Positions 7,085 to 14,927 of a stretch of 19,060 nt of DNA are shown here, piece by piece. The DNA is from an uncultured Acetatifactor sp. (GTDB lineage: Bacteria > Bacillota > Clostridia > Lachnospirales > Lachnospiraceae), in assembly GCA_910588225.1 (NCBI GenBank), contig CAJUQT010000063.1, positions 1-19,060 of the forward strand, given 5' to 3'. The translations under genes were made by a program, and so were the position numbers. How positions within the stretch are numbered: the first letter of the stretch is position 1; every line of letters begins with the position of its first letter. The notes under the pieces are model-generated. The model had not been told where the DNA came from, did not search any database, and worked only from the letters and a program-made list of their open reading frames with translations.

Positions 7085-7588
7085 ATGGCTTTATTGGAAA
7101 AATGGAGAGAAATTGCATACAATGAGTCGGCAGATAAGAACGAACTGCAGGCGCTCTGGCAGGATTATTTTCAGGAGGAGAAGGAGATTTACGCTGAACT
7201 TCTGAAGAATCCGGAGGATGTGGTGAAGGGCACGGTGAAGGAGCTGGCCGATAAATATGAGGTATCTGTCATGACAATGACCGGTTTCCTGGACGGCATC
7301 AATGACAGCCTGAAGGAGGCCAATCCCATTGAGGAGATGGAAGAGGATACGGAGGTAAATTTAGGCTTTGATAAGGCTCTTCTCTATAAGAATATGGTGG
7401 CCGCCGAAGCCGACTGGCTGTATAATCTGGAAGAGTGGGAGGATATTTTTGACGAAGATACCAGAAAGGCTCTGTATAAGGAGCAGAAATCCTCCACCAC
7501 GATTGTGAAGGGTGCTAAAATATATCCAAACGATCCATGTCCCTGCGGAAGCGGCAAGAAATATAAGAAGTGCTGCGGTAAAAGGTAA
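7085..7588 (+). CDS. SEC-C motif metal-binding protein
   Basis: A 167-residue, strongly acidic, mostly helical protein ending in a SEC-C zinc-binding motif, C-P-C-G-S-G-K-K-Y-K-K-C-C, with Cys152, Cys154, Cys163 and Cys164 (C-x-C-x8-C-C). The motif is named for the C-terminus of SecA, where it binds zinc and contacts SecB or ribosomes; stand-alone SEC-C proteins are widespread and poorly understood. The N-terminal 140 residues contain no other motif I recognise. The start is supported by AAAGGTGG upstream. The gene has its own promoter and is followed by a strong terminator, so it is probably monocistronic. A ribosome- or translocase-associated role is inference from the motif only. Confidence 0.85.
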   Translation: MALLEKWREIAYNESADKNELQALWQDYFQEEKEIYAELLKNPEDVVKGTVKELADKYEVSVMTMTGFLDGINDSLKEANPIEEMEEDTEVNLGFDKALLYKNMVAAEADWLYNLEEWEDIFDEDTRKALYKEQKSSTTIVKGAKIYPNDPCPCGSGKKYKKCCGKR

Positions 7589-7630
7589 GTGACCAGGAAG
7601 GCTGACAGTGGCCGTTCACAGGAAGAGAAA

Positions 7631-7660
7631 GGACTCTTTTCGGCGAAAAGAGTTCTTTTT
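7631..7660 (+). terminator. Intrinsic terminator after the SEC-C gene
   Basis: ACTCTTTTC at 7633-7641 and GAAAAGAGT at 7645-7653 form a perfect 9-bp stem with a GGC loop. It is extended by a G-T and a G-C pair to 7631/7655, and TTTTT follows at 7656-7660. It closes the SEC-C transcript and separates it from the membrane-protein/CBS/apt/relA block. Confidence 0.88.
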
Positions 7661-7694
7661 GTAAAAAAATTTCTTCTACGGGGAGGAATGAAGA

Positions 7695-8411
7695 ATGAAA
7701 GAACTGCTGAAAAAAGTCAAGTGGGATGCCATACTGAGTTCCCTGCTGTATGTGGTGCTGGGAATTGTGGCGCTTATCATTCCGGAGACAATGATTAAGA
7801 CATTGGGGTATCTGATTGGGATATTGCTCATTCTGGTTGGGGCTGTGTCCATGATTTGCTATCTGCTGAGAGACAACAGCCTGAACTATTACCGACATGA
7901 TTTCGAGTATGGGCTTGTGGGCATAGCAGTAGGCATTCTTTTTCTCTATAAGGTGGAATGGATTATCTCTCTGGTTCCCGTGATACTGGGGATTCTGGTG
8001 CTGGCCAGCGGCTGCGGCAAGCTGCAGAATGTAATCGACATGAAACGGGCCGGATATGGGAACTGGACGGTGATGCTGATTCTGGCTATTATCAATGTGA
8101 TTTTCGGTGTGATACTGATTGCCAATCCTTTTGATACGGTGATTCTGCTGTTCCAGCTTGTGGGTGCGGGACTGATTTTCAGTGGTGTCACGGACTGCAT
8201 AACAGCTGTCTATGTGGCCGCCGGGCTCAAAAGGTTTGTGGACCGCATGGAGGTTGTGGACAGCAGCTTCGTGGAAGAGATAGTGAAGGAAAGTAATTCC
8301 CGCAGAGAGCAGGAAGAGAATGGCGCAGAAGAGGCGCTAAGGGAAGACGGGGCGGAGAAAAGTGACGAAGAGATGTCGGAAAAAGTCAGTGATGAAGGAG
8401 CGGAATTGTGA
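7695..8411 (+). CDS. DUF308 (HdeD-like) membrane protein
   Basis: A 238-residue protein with about six hydrophobic helices arranged as repeated helix pairs (roughly 14-32, 36-58, 72-86, 88-106, 124-144, 148-175), separated by short polar turns with I-P-E-T-M-I-K-T-L-G-Y-L-I-G-I-L and N-P-F-D-T-V-I-L-L. This resembles the DUF308/HdeD family of small inner-membrane proteins. HdeD is linked to acid resistance in E. coli, but the function in Firmicutes is not known. A charged, Glu-rich cytoplasmic tail follows (about 190-238). The ATG at 7695 has GGGAGGA at 7681-7687, 7 bases upstream; the ATG at 7688 is out of frame. The stop overlaps the GTG of the CBS gene, implying translational coupling. Confidence 0.8.
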   Translation: MKELLKKVKWDAILSSLLYVVLGIVALIIPETMIKTLGYLIGILLILVGAVSMICYLLRDNSLNYYRHDFEYGLVGIAVGILFLYKVEWIISLVPVILGILVLASGCGKLQNVIDMKRAGYGNWTVMLILAIINVIFGVILIANPFDTVILLFQLVGAGLIFSGVTDCITAVYVAAGLKRFVDRMEVVDSSFVEEIVKESNSRREQEENGAEEALREDGAEKSDEEMSEKVSDEGAEL

Positions 8412-8824
8412 ATATAGCATCTTTTTTATTGCCAAAGGCGGAGGTGGCATATCTGCGGGACGATATGACGCTGCGGCAGGGACTTGAGAAACTGCGCAGA
8501 AGCGGATTTTCAGCCATACCTGTCATTGACAGGGAGGACCGATATGTAGGCGTGATCAGCGTGGCGGATTTCCTCTGGAATATACTTGCCTATAATCAGA
8601 ATCTGGAGGATATCACATTGAAGAATCTGGAGCATATGACCGTGAGGGACTTTCTGCAGAATGGAAAGGTAAAGCCGGCCTGCATTGACACGGCTATGGA
8701 GAATCTGCTGGAACGGGCGAAAAATCAGAATTTTGTACCGGTTATCGACGATAGAAGTGTCTTTATCGGCATTGTCACCAGAAGTGATATCATAAAATAT
8801 TTTGTGGACCAGAACAGAGAATGA
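8408..8824 (+). CDS. Two-CBS-domain protein, DarB/CbpB-like
   Basis: A 138-residue protein made almost only of a CBS pair: CBS1 about 8-62 (S-G-F-S-A-I-P-V-I-D-R-E-D-R-Y-V-G-V-I-S) and CBS2 about 78-134 (N-F-V-P-V-I-D-D-R-S-V-F-I-G-I-V-T-R-S-D-I). It starts with GTG in a GTGA overlap with the previous stop, with GAAGGAG (8394-8400) 7 bases before it. Size and architecture match the stand-alone c-di-AMP binding CBS proteins DarB (YkuL) of Bacillus and CbpB of Listeria. These are known to bind Rel/RelA when c-di-AMP is low and raise (p)ppGpp synthesis. Here relA is two genes downstream. The assignment to that subfamily rests on architecture and neighbourhood; another adenine-nucleotide ligand is possible. 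Confidence 0.8.
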   Translation: MNIASFLLPKAEVAYLRDDMTLRQGLEKLRRSGFSAIPVIDREDRYVGVISVADFLWNILAYNQNLEDITLKNLEHMTVRDFLQNGKVKPACIDTAMENLLERAKNQNFVPVIDDRSVFIGIVTRSDIIKYFVDQNRE

Positions 8825-8869
8825 CAGACGGCGAGAACGAAAATACATACAGGAAAAGAGGTAGTTAAG

Positions 8870-9394
8870 ATGAAGAAACTGGAAGAATACGTAGTCAGTA
8901 TCCCTGATTTTCCCGAGGAAGGGATTATTTTCCGGGATGTGACCAGTGTGCTGCAGGACGCAGAGGGGCTGCAGCTGGCAGTGAACACCATGCAGGAGCT
9001 GGTGAAGGACCTGGATTACGATGTGGTAGCCGGACCTGAATCAAGGGGATTTATATTTGGAACGCCCATTGCTTATAATAATAAAAAGCCCTTCGTTCTG
9101 ATTCGGAAGGCAGGGAAGCTTCCCAGAGAAACGGTCTCTGTCTCTTATGATCTGGAGTATGGCAGTGCCGTCATTGAGATGCATAAGGACAGCATTCAAC
9201 CGGGTCAGAAGGTGTTGATAGTGGACGATCTCATCGCCACAGGAGGAACCACCGAAGCCATGGTGAAGCTGGTGGAAAGCCTGGGCGGAGAAGTTGTGGG
9301 AATCGTGGTGCTGATGGAGCTGGCAGGACTGAAAGGCAGAGAGAAGCTGGCGGGATATCGTTTGGATTCGGCGATTTGCTACCAGGGAAAGTAG
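8870..9394 (+). CDS. apt: Adenine phosphoribosyltransferase
   Basis: A 174-residue enzyme that converts adenine and PRPP to AMP in purine salvage. The start I-P-D-F-P-E-E-G-I-I-F-R-D-V-T (11-25) and the catalytic loop region A-G-P-E-S-R-G-F-I-F-G (54-64) are typical of APT, and the PRPP-binding motif VLIVDDLIATGGT lies at 115-127. Length is normal for the family (170-180). The ATG at 8870 has AGAGGT at 8857-8862, 7 bases upstream. The gap to the CBS gene is 45 bases and to relA about 85 bases, with no terminator in either, so co-transcription is likely. apt next to relA is a common arrangement in Firmicutes. Confidence 0.96.
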   Translation: MKKLEEYVVSIPDFPEEGIIFRDVTSVLQDAEGLQLAVNTMQELVKDLDYDVVAGPESRGFIFGTPIAYNNKKPFVLIRKAGKLPRETVSVSYDLEYGSAVIEMHKDSIQPGQKVLIVDDLIATGGTTEAMVKLVESLGGEVVGIVVLMELAGLKGREKLAGYRLDSAICYQGK

Positions 9395-9479
9395 GGACTG
9401 TCCGGGAGATAAGCTTTTTGTGGAAAGCAGGGGTTTTACCGGGAAAGAAGGCTCCGGGAGCACTGAATGGGCGTAGAAA

Positions 9480-11795
9480 GTGTGGATGAGTATGGCGGAA
9501 GAAAAGAACGAGGAATTTTTTGACGACGGAAAAATGAGTGAATATCATGAATTTGTCGATCCCGAAGAATTATATCGGGAGCTTATTGCCCGTGTGCGGA
9601 AATATCATCCCAGCGACGATATCTCCATGATTGAGAAGGCATATAAGACTGCTGAGAAGGCGCATAAAGATCAGTTCCGTAAGTCCGGAGAACCTTATAT
9701 CATTCATCCTTTGAACGTAGCCATTGTTCTGGCCGATCTGGAGCTGGACAAGGAAACCATAGTGGCTGGTATTCTCCATGATGTGGTGGAGGATACCATT
9801 ATGACAGAGGAGGATTTGAAGAAGGAATTCGGAGACGATGTGGCTCTGCTGGTGGACGGAGTCACGAAGCTGGAGAAGATTCCCCTGTCTACAGGGACTG
9901 ACCAGCCGGATGAAAAGCTGGAGATGCAGGCGGAGAACCTCCGGAAGATGTTTCTGGCCATGGCGAAGGATATCCGGGTGATTCTGATCAAGCTGGCCGA
10001 CAGACTCCATAATATGCGTACGCTGCAGTATAAAAAGCCGGAGAGCAGGCAGAGGATTGCGAAGGAGACGCTGGAAATTTACTGTCCCATTGCCCAGAGA
10101 CTGGGAATCAGCAAGGTGAAGATTGAGTTGGATGATCTGTCGCTGAAATATCTGGAGCCGGATGTTTATTATGATCTGGTGGATAAGATTTCCGTGCGGA
10201 AAAGTGTCCGCGAAAAATATATTCAGAGCATTGTGGATGAGGTCAGCGAACACATTAGAAACGCAGGTATCAAGGCGAAAATTGACGGCCGTGTGAAGCA
10301 TTTTTTCAGCATTTACAAAAAGATGCTGAACCAGGATAAGACGCTGGATCAGATTTATGATCTTTTTGCGGTGCGGATTATTGTGGACAGCGTGCGGGAC
10401 TGTTATGCGGCGCTGGGTGTTATCCATGAGATGTACAAACCCATTCCCGGGCGGTTCAAGGATTATATCGCCATGCCGAAGGCGAATATGTATCAGTCGC
10501 TGCATACCACGCTGATCGGCAGTTCGGGGCAGCCATTTGAGATCCAGATTCGTACCTTTGAAATGCATAAAGCGGCGGAATACGGGATTGCCGCTCACTG
10601 GAAATACAAGGAGGCTTCCGACGGCAAAAAGGTGGAGGCCCAGGAGGAAGAGAAGCTGGTCTGGCTGCGGCAGATTCTGGAGTGGCAGCGGGATATGTCG
10701 GATAATCAGGAGTTTATGAAGCTTTTGAAGAACGATCTGGATCTGTTCTCCGACAATGTGTATTGCTTTACACCCACAGGCGAGGTGAAAAATCTGCCGG
10801 CGGGTTCCACAACCATTGACTTTGCCTACAGCATTCACTCCGCGGTTGGCAACAGAATGGTAGGTGCCAGGGTCAACGACAAGCTGGTGACCATCGATTA
10901 TGAGATTAAGAATGGTGACAGAATTGAGATTATCACTTCTCAGAATTCCAAGGGACCCAGCCGGGACTGGCTGAATGTGGTAAAGAGCACCCAGGCGAAG
11001 AATAAAATCAATCAGTGGTTTAAAAATGAACTGAAGGAAGACAACATTGTCAAGGGAAAGGAATTGCTGGCAAATTACTGCAAGATGAAAGCGGTGAACC
11101 TTTCCGAATTGATGAAGACAGATTATATGAGTGCGGTGATGCGTAAGTACGGATTCAGAGACTGGGATTCCGTGCTTGCAGCTATCGGTCATGGGGCGCT
11201 GAAGGAAGGGCAGATTGTCAACAAGATGCAGGACCTTTACGACAGAGAACACAAAAAGGCCATGACCAACGAGGAAGTTCTGGCCAGCATCGCGGAAGCG
11301 GGTGCGGCTTCTATTAACAGAACCGCTACTGTAAAGTCAAAAAGCGGTATTGTGGTGCGCGGAATTGCGGATTTATCTGTTCGTTTTTCTAAATGCTGTT
11401 CGCCGGTGCCCGGAGACGAGATTGTGGGCTTTGTCACCAGGGGGAGAGGCATTTCCATTCACCGGACCGACTGCGTGAATATGATGAATCTGCCTGAAAT
11501 CGAGCGGGCCCGCATCATTGACGCGGAGTGGCAGGCGCCGGAGGACGCCACGGAGAAATATGTGGCGGAGATTGATATCTATGCAAATAACCGCAATGGT
11601 TTGCTGGCGGATATCACCAAAGCGCTGACGGAGAAAAATATCAGCATACTGTCTCTTAATACAAGGGTCAGCAGGCAGGGGCTGGCCACACTGCAGACAT
11701 CCTTTGAGGTGGAGAGCAGAGAGGAGCTGAACCGGGTGATTGAGAAAATCCGGGGAATCGAGAGCGTGGTGGATATTGAGAGAGCCACCGGCTAA
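9480..11795 (+). CDS. relA: Bifunctional (p)ppGpp synthetase/hydrolase Rel
   Basis: A 771-residue long RelA-SpoT homologue that makes and degrades (p)ppGpp. The HD hydrolase domain has His62, Arg67, His76 and the HD pair H100-D101 in H-D-V-V-E-D-T, plus D-R-L-H-N-M-R (174-180), so it looks active. The synthetase domain has G-R-V-K-H-F-F-S-I-Y-K-K-M (270-282), the RFKD substrate-specificity motif (325-328; RxKD is typical of bifunctional Rel, ExDD of monofunctional RelA) and N-M-Y-Q-S-L-H-T-T (336-344). TGS is at about 426-487, a zinc-finger/RIS region with C-C-S-P-V-P-G-D (639-646) and H-R-T-D-C (661-665), and ACT at about 695-770. Start choice is uncertain: GTG 9480, ATG 9486 and ATG 9492 are all in frame and none has a strong ribosome binding site. 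Confidence 0.96.
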   Translation: MWMSMAEEKNEEFFDDGKMSEYHEFVDPEELYRELIARVRKYHPSDDISMIEKAYKTAEKAHKDQFRKSGEPYIIHPLNVAIVLADLELDKETIVAGILHDVVEDTIMTEEDLKKEFGDDVALLVDGVTKLEKIPLSTGTDQPDEKLEMQAENLRKMFLAMAKDIRVILIKLADRLHNMRTLQYKKPESRQRIAKETLEIYCPIAQRLGISKVKIELDDLSLKYLEPDVYYDLVDKISVRKSVREKYIQSIVDEVSEHIRNAGIKAKIDGRVKHFFSIYKKMLNQDKTLDQIYDLFAVRIIVDSVRDCYAALGVIHEMYKPIPGRFKDYIAMPKANMYQSLHTTLIGSSGQPFEIQIRTFEMHKAAEYGIAAHWKYKEASDGKKVEAQEEEKLVWLRQILEWQRDMSDNQEFMKLLKNDLDLFSDNVYCFTPTGEVKNLPAGSTTIDFAYSIHSAVGNRMVGARVNDKLVTIDYEIKNGDRIEIITSQNSKGPSRDWLNVVKSTQAKNKINQWFKNELKEDNIVKGKELLANYCKMKAVNLSELMKTDYMSAVMRKYGFRDWDSVLAAIGHGALKEGQIVNKMQDLYDREHKKAMTNEEVLASIAEAGAASINRTATVKSKSGIVVRGIADLSVRFSKCCSPVPGDEIVGFVTRGRGISIHRTDCVNMMNLPEIERARIIDAEWQAPEDATEKYVAEIDIYANNRNGLLADITKALTEKNISILSLNTRVSRQGLATLQTSFEVESREELNRVIEKIRGIESVVDIERATG

Positions 11796-11798
11796 AAC

Positions 11799-11897
11799 GG
11801 AATGAAGATTTTCTAAGGTCAGAAAGGACCTGACCTAAGAAAATCTAAGTCATTCCGGGAAGAATGCAAGTGCAGCATTCTTCCGGTCTTGCACCGG
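11799..11897. other. Compound inverted-repeat element after relA
   Basis: Three consecutive stem-loops begin 4 bases after the relA stop. In the first, AGATTTTCTAAGGTCAG (11806-11822) pairs with CTGACCTAAGAAAATCT (11830-11846) with one mismatch around a 7-base loop; after a 3-base bulge, GGAATGA (11799-11805) pairs with TCATTCC (11850-11856). In the second, GGAAGAATGC (11858-11867) pairs with GCATTCTTCC (11875-11884). In the third, CCGGT (11883-11887) and ACCGG (11893-11897) overlap the second. No clear T-run follows, so it is not a standard terminator, although it may protect or end the relA transcript. It might also be a repetitive palindromic element of the genome. Confidence 0.75.
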
Positions 11898-12183
11898 TTC
11901 GTTAATTTTGTCTCAGTCCGTTTTATTGTGTTCGATAAAATACATGTATAAATAAACTTTTTGGCTTTGATATATGTCGTTCGTGTGTATTCGTATCAAT
12001 GCCGGTAGATGGAATGAGAAATCATATCTTCAAATGTATTTAAGTATGACTGCTGAACGGATAAAAAAATTGAAGAATCTTCAGCTTGAATTCATGCATT
12101 CTTTATGGGATATGGATACACCGGGAAGATGAAAGCAAATAGGAAATTATTTTTTTATAGAAAATTTCAGGGAGATAAATGGT
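11898..12183. other. AT-rich intergenic stretch before the metallo-hydrolase
   Basis: I see no gene on either strand. The palindrome TGAAGA-A-TCTTCA lies at 12071-12083. A promoter for the downstream gene probably lies here, but candidates such as TTGAAT (12086-12091) have no good -10 at 16-18 bases. A ribosome binding site, AGGGAGA, lies at 12169-12175 before the next gene. Confidence 0.35.
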
Positions 12184-12846
12184 ATGGCTGAGATTAAGAT
12201 AGGGCGCATGGTGCTGGGAGTGTGCCAGACTAACTGCTATTTTTTGTATCGAGAGGGAGCCCATGAAGCCATTGTGGTGGACCCTGCGGACAAGGGCGCG
12301 AACATTTATTCCGCGCTGGCAAAAAACGGGTTTCAGGTGGCGGGGATTCTGCTGACCCATGGCCATTTTGACCATATCTGGGGACTGGACGGGCTGCGGG
12401 ATGCGGTGAATGCCGCCAGGGAAGCGGAGGGCGAAGAGCCGGCACAGGCTTATGCCTGTGAAGCGGAGCGGGAACTTTTGAAGAGTGCTGCAATGAACGT
12501 GTCGGAACAGGCGGGAAGAGCCTGCGAGACTTATGCGGATGTATATGTGAAGGACAGACAGGAGATTACGCTGGCAGGAATGACCTGCACAGTGATTGCC
12601 ACACCGGGACATACGGCGGGAGGATGCTGTTACTACTTTGAGGAGGCCGGTATTCTGGTATCGGGGGATACTTTATTCGCGGAGTCTGTGGGTCGGACGG
12701 ATTTTCCCACGGGAAGTATGGGGACTTTGGTCCGTTCCATTAAGGACAGGCTCTTTGTGCTGCCGGAGGACACCAGAGTGTATCCGGGACATGGAGAGAG
12801 TACCACCATCGGATACGAGAAGAGGAACAATCCATTCTGCGTCTGA
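12184..12846 (+). CDS. Metallo-beta-lactamase-fold hydrolase, glyoxalase II-like
   Basis: A 220-residue cytoplasmic MBL-fold hydrolase. The metal ligands are present in order: T-H-G-H-F-D-H (His59, His61, Asp63, His64), His143 in P-G-H-T-A-G, Asp162 in S-G-D-T-L-F, and His203 in P-G-H-G-E-S-T-T-I-G, which fits a two-metal site. The short length and the ending E-K-R-N-N-P-F match the YcbL-like/hydroxyacylglutathione-hydrolase branch without the C-terminal glutathione-binding domain of true glyoxalase II. The substrate may therefore be another thioester or ester. An insert around 76-100 is Ala/Glu rich. The ATG at 12184 is preceded by AGGGAGA; a nearby ATG at 12179 is out of frame. In related clostridia this gene follows relA and precedes hemZ; here a three-gene cassette separates it from hemZ. 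Confidence 0.88.
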   Translation: MAEIKIGRMVLGVCQTNCYFLYREGAHEAIVVDPADKGANIYSALAKNGFQVAGILLTHGHFDHIWGLDGLRDAVNAAREAEGEEPAQAYACEAERELLKSAAMNVSEQAGRACETYADVYVKDRQEITLAGMTCTVIATPGHTAGGCCYYFEEAGILVSGDTLFAESVGRTDFPTGSMGTLVRSIKDRLFVLPEDTRVYPGHGESTTIGYEKRNNPFCV

Positions 12847-12972
12847 GATGGGTTCTGTCTGTAACAGTTTGGATAGTTTCTCCTGTGAAACCAGTAATTG
12901 TGGTTTGGCTGCAGCCGGCAATGGGTGATTAACAGGAAACAGTCTCCCGAGAATGCGGAAAGGAAATCAGGT

Positions 12973-13923
12973 TTGGAAGAGAGATATCAAAAAGCCCACC
13001 TGGTGATGGATGAGGTAAGGAAGTCCATTGTGGGAAAAGATGACTGTATCGAAAAGGTAATGGCCGCCATACTGGCAGGGGGGAATGTGCTCCTGGAGGA
13101 TGTGCCGGGGGTGGGCAAGACGGAGATGGCCATTGCCTTTTCCAGGGCCTGCGGGCTGAAGTCCAACCGGGTGCAGTTTACGCCGGACGTAATGCCGGCG
13201 GACATTACGGGATTTTCCATGTACCGGAAGGAGACGGAGAGCTTTGTGTATCGTCCGGGGGTGGTGATGTGTAATCTGCTGCTGGCGGATGAAATCAACA
13301 GAACTTCACCGAAGACCCAGTCGGCACTTTTGGAAGTCATGGAGGAGGGAAATGTGACGGTAGACGGTGTCACCAGACCGGTGCCCCGTCCTTTTATTGT
13401 GCTGGCAACCCAGAATCCGGTAGGGTCTTTTGGTACGCAGAGACTTCCCGAGGCCCAGATGGACAGATTTTTAATCTGCATTACCATGGGATATCCTGAG
13501 ATGGAGGACGAGATTGCCATGCTGAAAAGCCGTCACAGGGGAAGACCTCTGGACCGGATAGTGCCGGTTGTTGATGGGGAAGAGCTGCTTGCCATGCAGG
13601 CGGAGACGGAGAGTATTTTTATCCATGATGCCCTCTATAAATATATGACTCTGCTTTCCAGAGCTACCAGAGAAAATGAGTGTACCGAGCTGGGCTTAAG
13701 CCCCAGGGGAACGCTGGCGCTGGGGAAGATGGCCAGAGCATATGCTTACATACGGGGAAGAAATTATTGTGTGCCGAAAGATATCAAAGCGGCGCTTTAC
13801 GATGTGGGCATGCATCGGATTCGACTGAATCAGAAGGCCAGAATAAACGGCAGAAAGGCTACGGACATTCTGGATGAGACACTGTCTCAGGTGCGGGAGC
13901 CCAGACTTGGCGAGAGAGTATGA
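12973..13923 (+). CDS. MoxR-family AAA+ ATPase
   Basis: A 316-residue AAA+ ATPase of the MoxR class: V-G-K-D-D-C-I-E-K-V (20-29), L-L-E-D-V-P-G-V-G-K-T (Walker A to residue 50), Walker B L-L-L-A-D-E-I-N-R (102-110), sensor 1 L-A-T-Q-N-P-V (144-150), E-A-Q-M-D-R-F (160-166), then a helical lid. MoxR proteins act as chaperones that help assemble or activate partner proteins, typically encoded beside DUF58/vWA genes as here. Start choice: TTG 12973 has GGAAAGGA 8 bases upstream and gives the normal family N-terminus; in-frame GTG 12925 and TTG 12898 lack a ribosome binding site. The stop overlaps the next start (ATGA at 13920). I found no convincing promoter in the 126 bases after the hydrolase gene. 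Confidence 0.93.
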   Translation: MEERYQKAHLVMDEVRKSIVGKDDCIEKVMAAILAGGNVLLEDVPGVGKTEMAIAFSRACGLKSNRVQFTPDVMPADITGFSMYRKETESFVYRPGVVMCNLLLADEINRTSPKTQSALLEVMEEGNVTVDGVTRPVPRPFIVLATQNPVGSFGTQRLPEAQMDRFLICITMGYPEMEDEIAMLKSRHRGRPLDRIVPVVDGEELLAMQAETESIFIHDALYKYMTLLSRATRENECTELGLSPRGTLALGKMARAYAYIRGRNYCVPKDIKAALYDVGMHRIRLNQKARINGRKATDILDETLSQVREPRLGERV

Positions 13924-14927
13924 TGAGAAGAATCTGTTATCTGCTTCTTTTGGCGGCAGGATTTTTTCAGATGATGCTCTATGATTATCAGGGACTGCGC
14001 TTTCTGCTCTGCTGTGCGGTCTGTATTCCGGCAATGTGTTTTATTCTGCTGCTTTTCCAGGTTTTTTCCTGTAAAGTTACCCTGCTGACCGACCAGACAT
14101 TTGTATCCCGGGGGGACACGGTGAAGGCTCGTGTGAGAGTGCGGGCCGGGGGCAGAGGGCTTCTTCCGATCTCAGGAATATCTGTATGGGTAAGCTGGAA
14201 TCTGCCCGGTGAGCAGGGGGAAACACAGAGGTTGAGAATCCGGGGAATCAGGAGGAAGTCCATTAGAGAAATTCCTGTGGAGCTGACGGCAAGGCATTGC
14301 GGCAGGGCGCGGATTGAGGTGAAAAAAGCTGCAATTTATGATTGTCTGGGGCTGTTTTCTCTGCCGGTAAAAAAAGGAGAAGACATAAAAATCTGCATTA
14401 CACCGGTGATTACTCCTGTCTCTGCGCAGGCTTTGGAGACTGATTTGGGGAATTTCTGGAGCCGAATAGGTGAGAAAGAGGGAGATTTGTTTCTGAGAGA
14501 TTTCCTGCCAGGGGACAGTCTGCATCGCATCTACTGGAAGCTGATGGCAAAGGATGGAGAGATGCAGGTCAGAGATATGGAAAAAAGCAATACATTTCGT
14601 TTCTTTTTTTCTTTTTCGGATGCCTTTCGATTACAGGCGGAAAACTGGGACAGGTATCTCGACCAGGCCTGTTCATTATTGTATTTTTTCATGGAAAATC
14701 AGCAAATCCGGGCAGGTTTGGAAGCAGTATGGAAGAGCGGAGAGAGCTTTTTTCTACAGGAGATTACGGAGGTGGAGTCCCTGCAGACGTGGATTTATCT
14801 GCTGTTGATGCAGGAGAGAGGCGGCGTGCCGTGTCCGGAGGACGAAATCCCTCTTCTGGAACAGGGATTTCATCTGGAAGAGGACTGCCGGCTGTATATT
14901 GGAGAGCAGTGTGTATATGAAGAGTGA
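13920..14927 (+). CDS. DUF58-domain membrane-anchored protein
   Basis: A 335-residue protein with two adjacent hydrophobic helices at the N-terminus (about 5-22 and 28-50), an extracytoplasmic or peripheral β-rich stretch (about 51-160), and the DUF58 signature L-R-D-F-L-P-G-D-S-L-H-R-I-Y-W-K-L (192-208) followed by G-E-M-Q-V-R-D-M-E (213-221). DUF58 proteins are the regular partner of MoxR ATPases and transglutaminase-like membrane proteins; the complex's biochemical role is not established. The start ATG overlaps the MoxR stop (ATGA), with a second ATG immediately after. The 3' end overlaps the next gene by 11 bases. The three genes look like one translationally coupled unit. Confidence 0.9.
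   Translation: MMRRICYLLLLAAGFFQMMLYDYQGLRFLLCCAVCIPAMCFILLLFQVFSCKVTLLTDQTFVSRGDTVKARVRVRAGGRGLLPISGISVWVSWNLPGEQGETQRLRIRGIRRKSIREIPVELTARHCGRARIEVKKAAIYDCLGLFSLPVKKGEDIKICITPVITPVSAQALETDLGNFWSRIGEKEGDLFLRDFLPGDSLHRIYWKLMAKDGEMQVRDMEKSNTFRFFFSFSDAFRLQAENWDRYLDQACSLLYFFMENQQIRAGLEAVWKSGESFFLQEITEVESLQTWIYLLLMQERGGVPCPEDEIPLLEQGFHLEEDCRLYIGEQCVYEE

Noticed and set aside
9570..11252. 560-codon open frame on the - strand opposite relA
   Set aside because: It is antisense to a fully conserved Rel protein with all domains intact; its composition (His, Leu, Ile, Gln rich) is typical of a shadow frame.
12869..12897. Promoter for the MoxR cassette (TTGGAT)
   Set aside because: No acceptable -10 at 16-18 bases; read-through from the hydrolase gene is equally possible.
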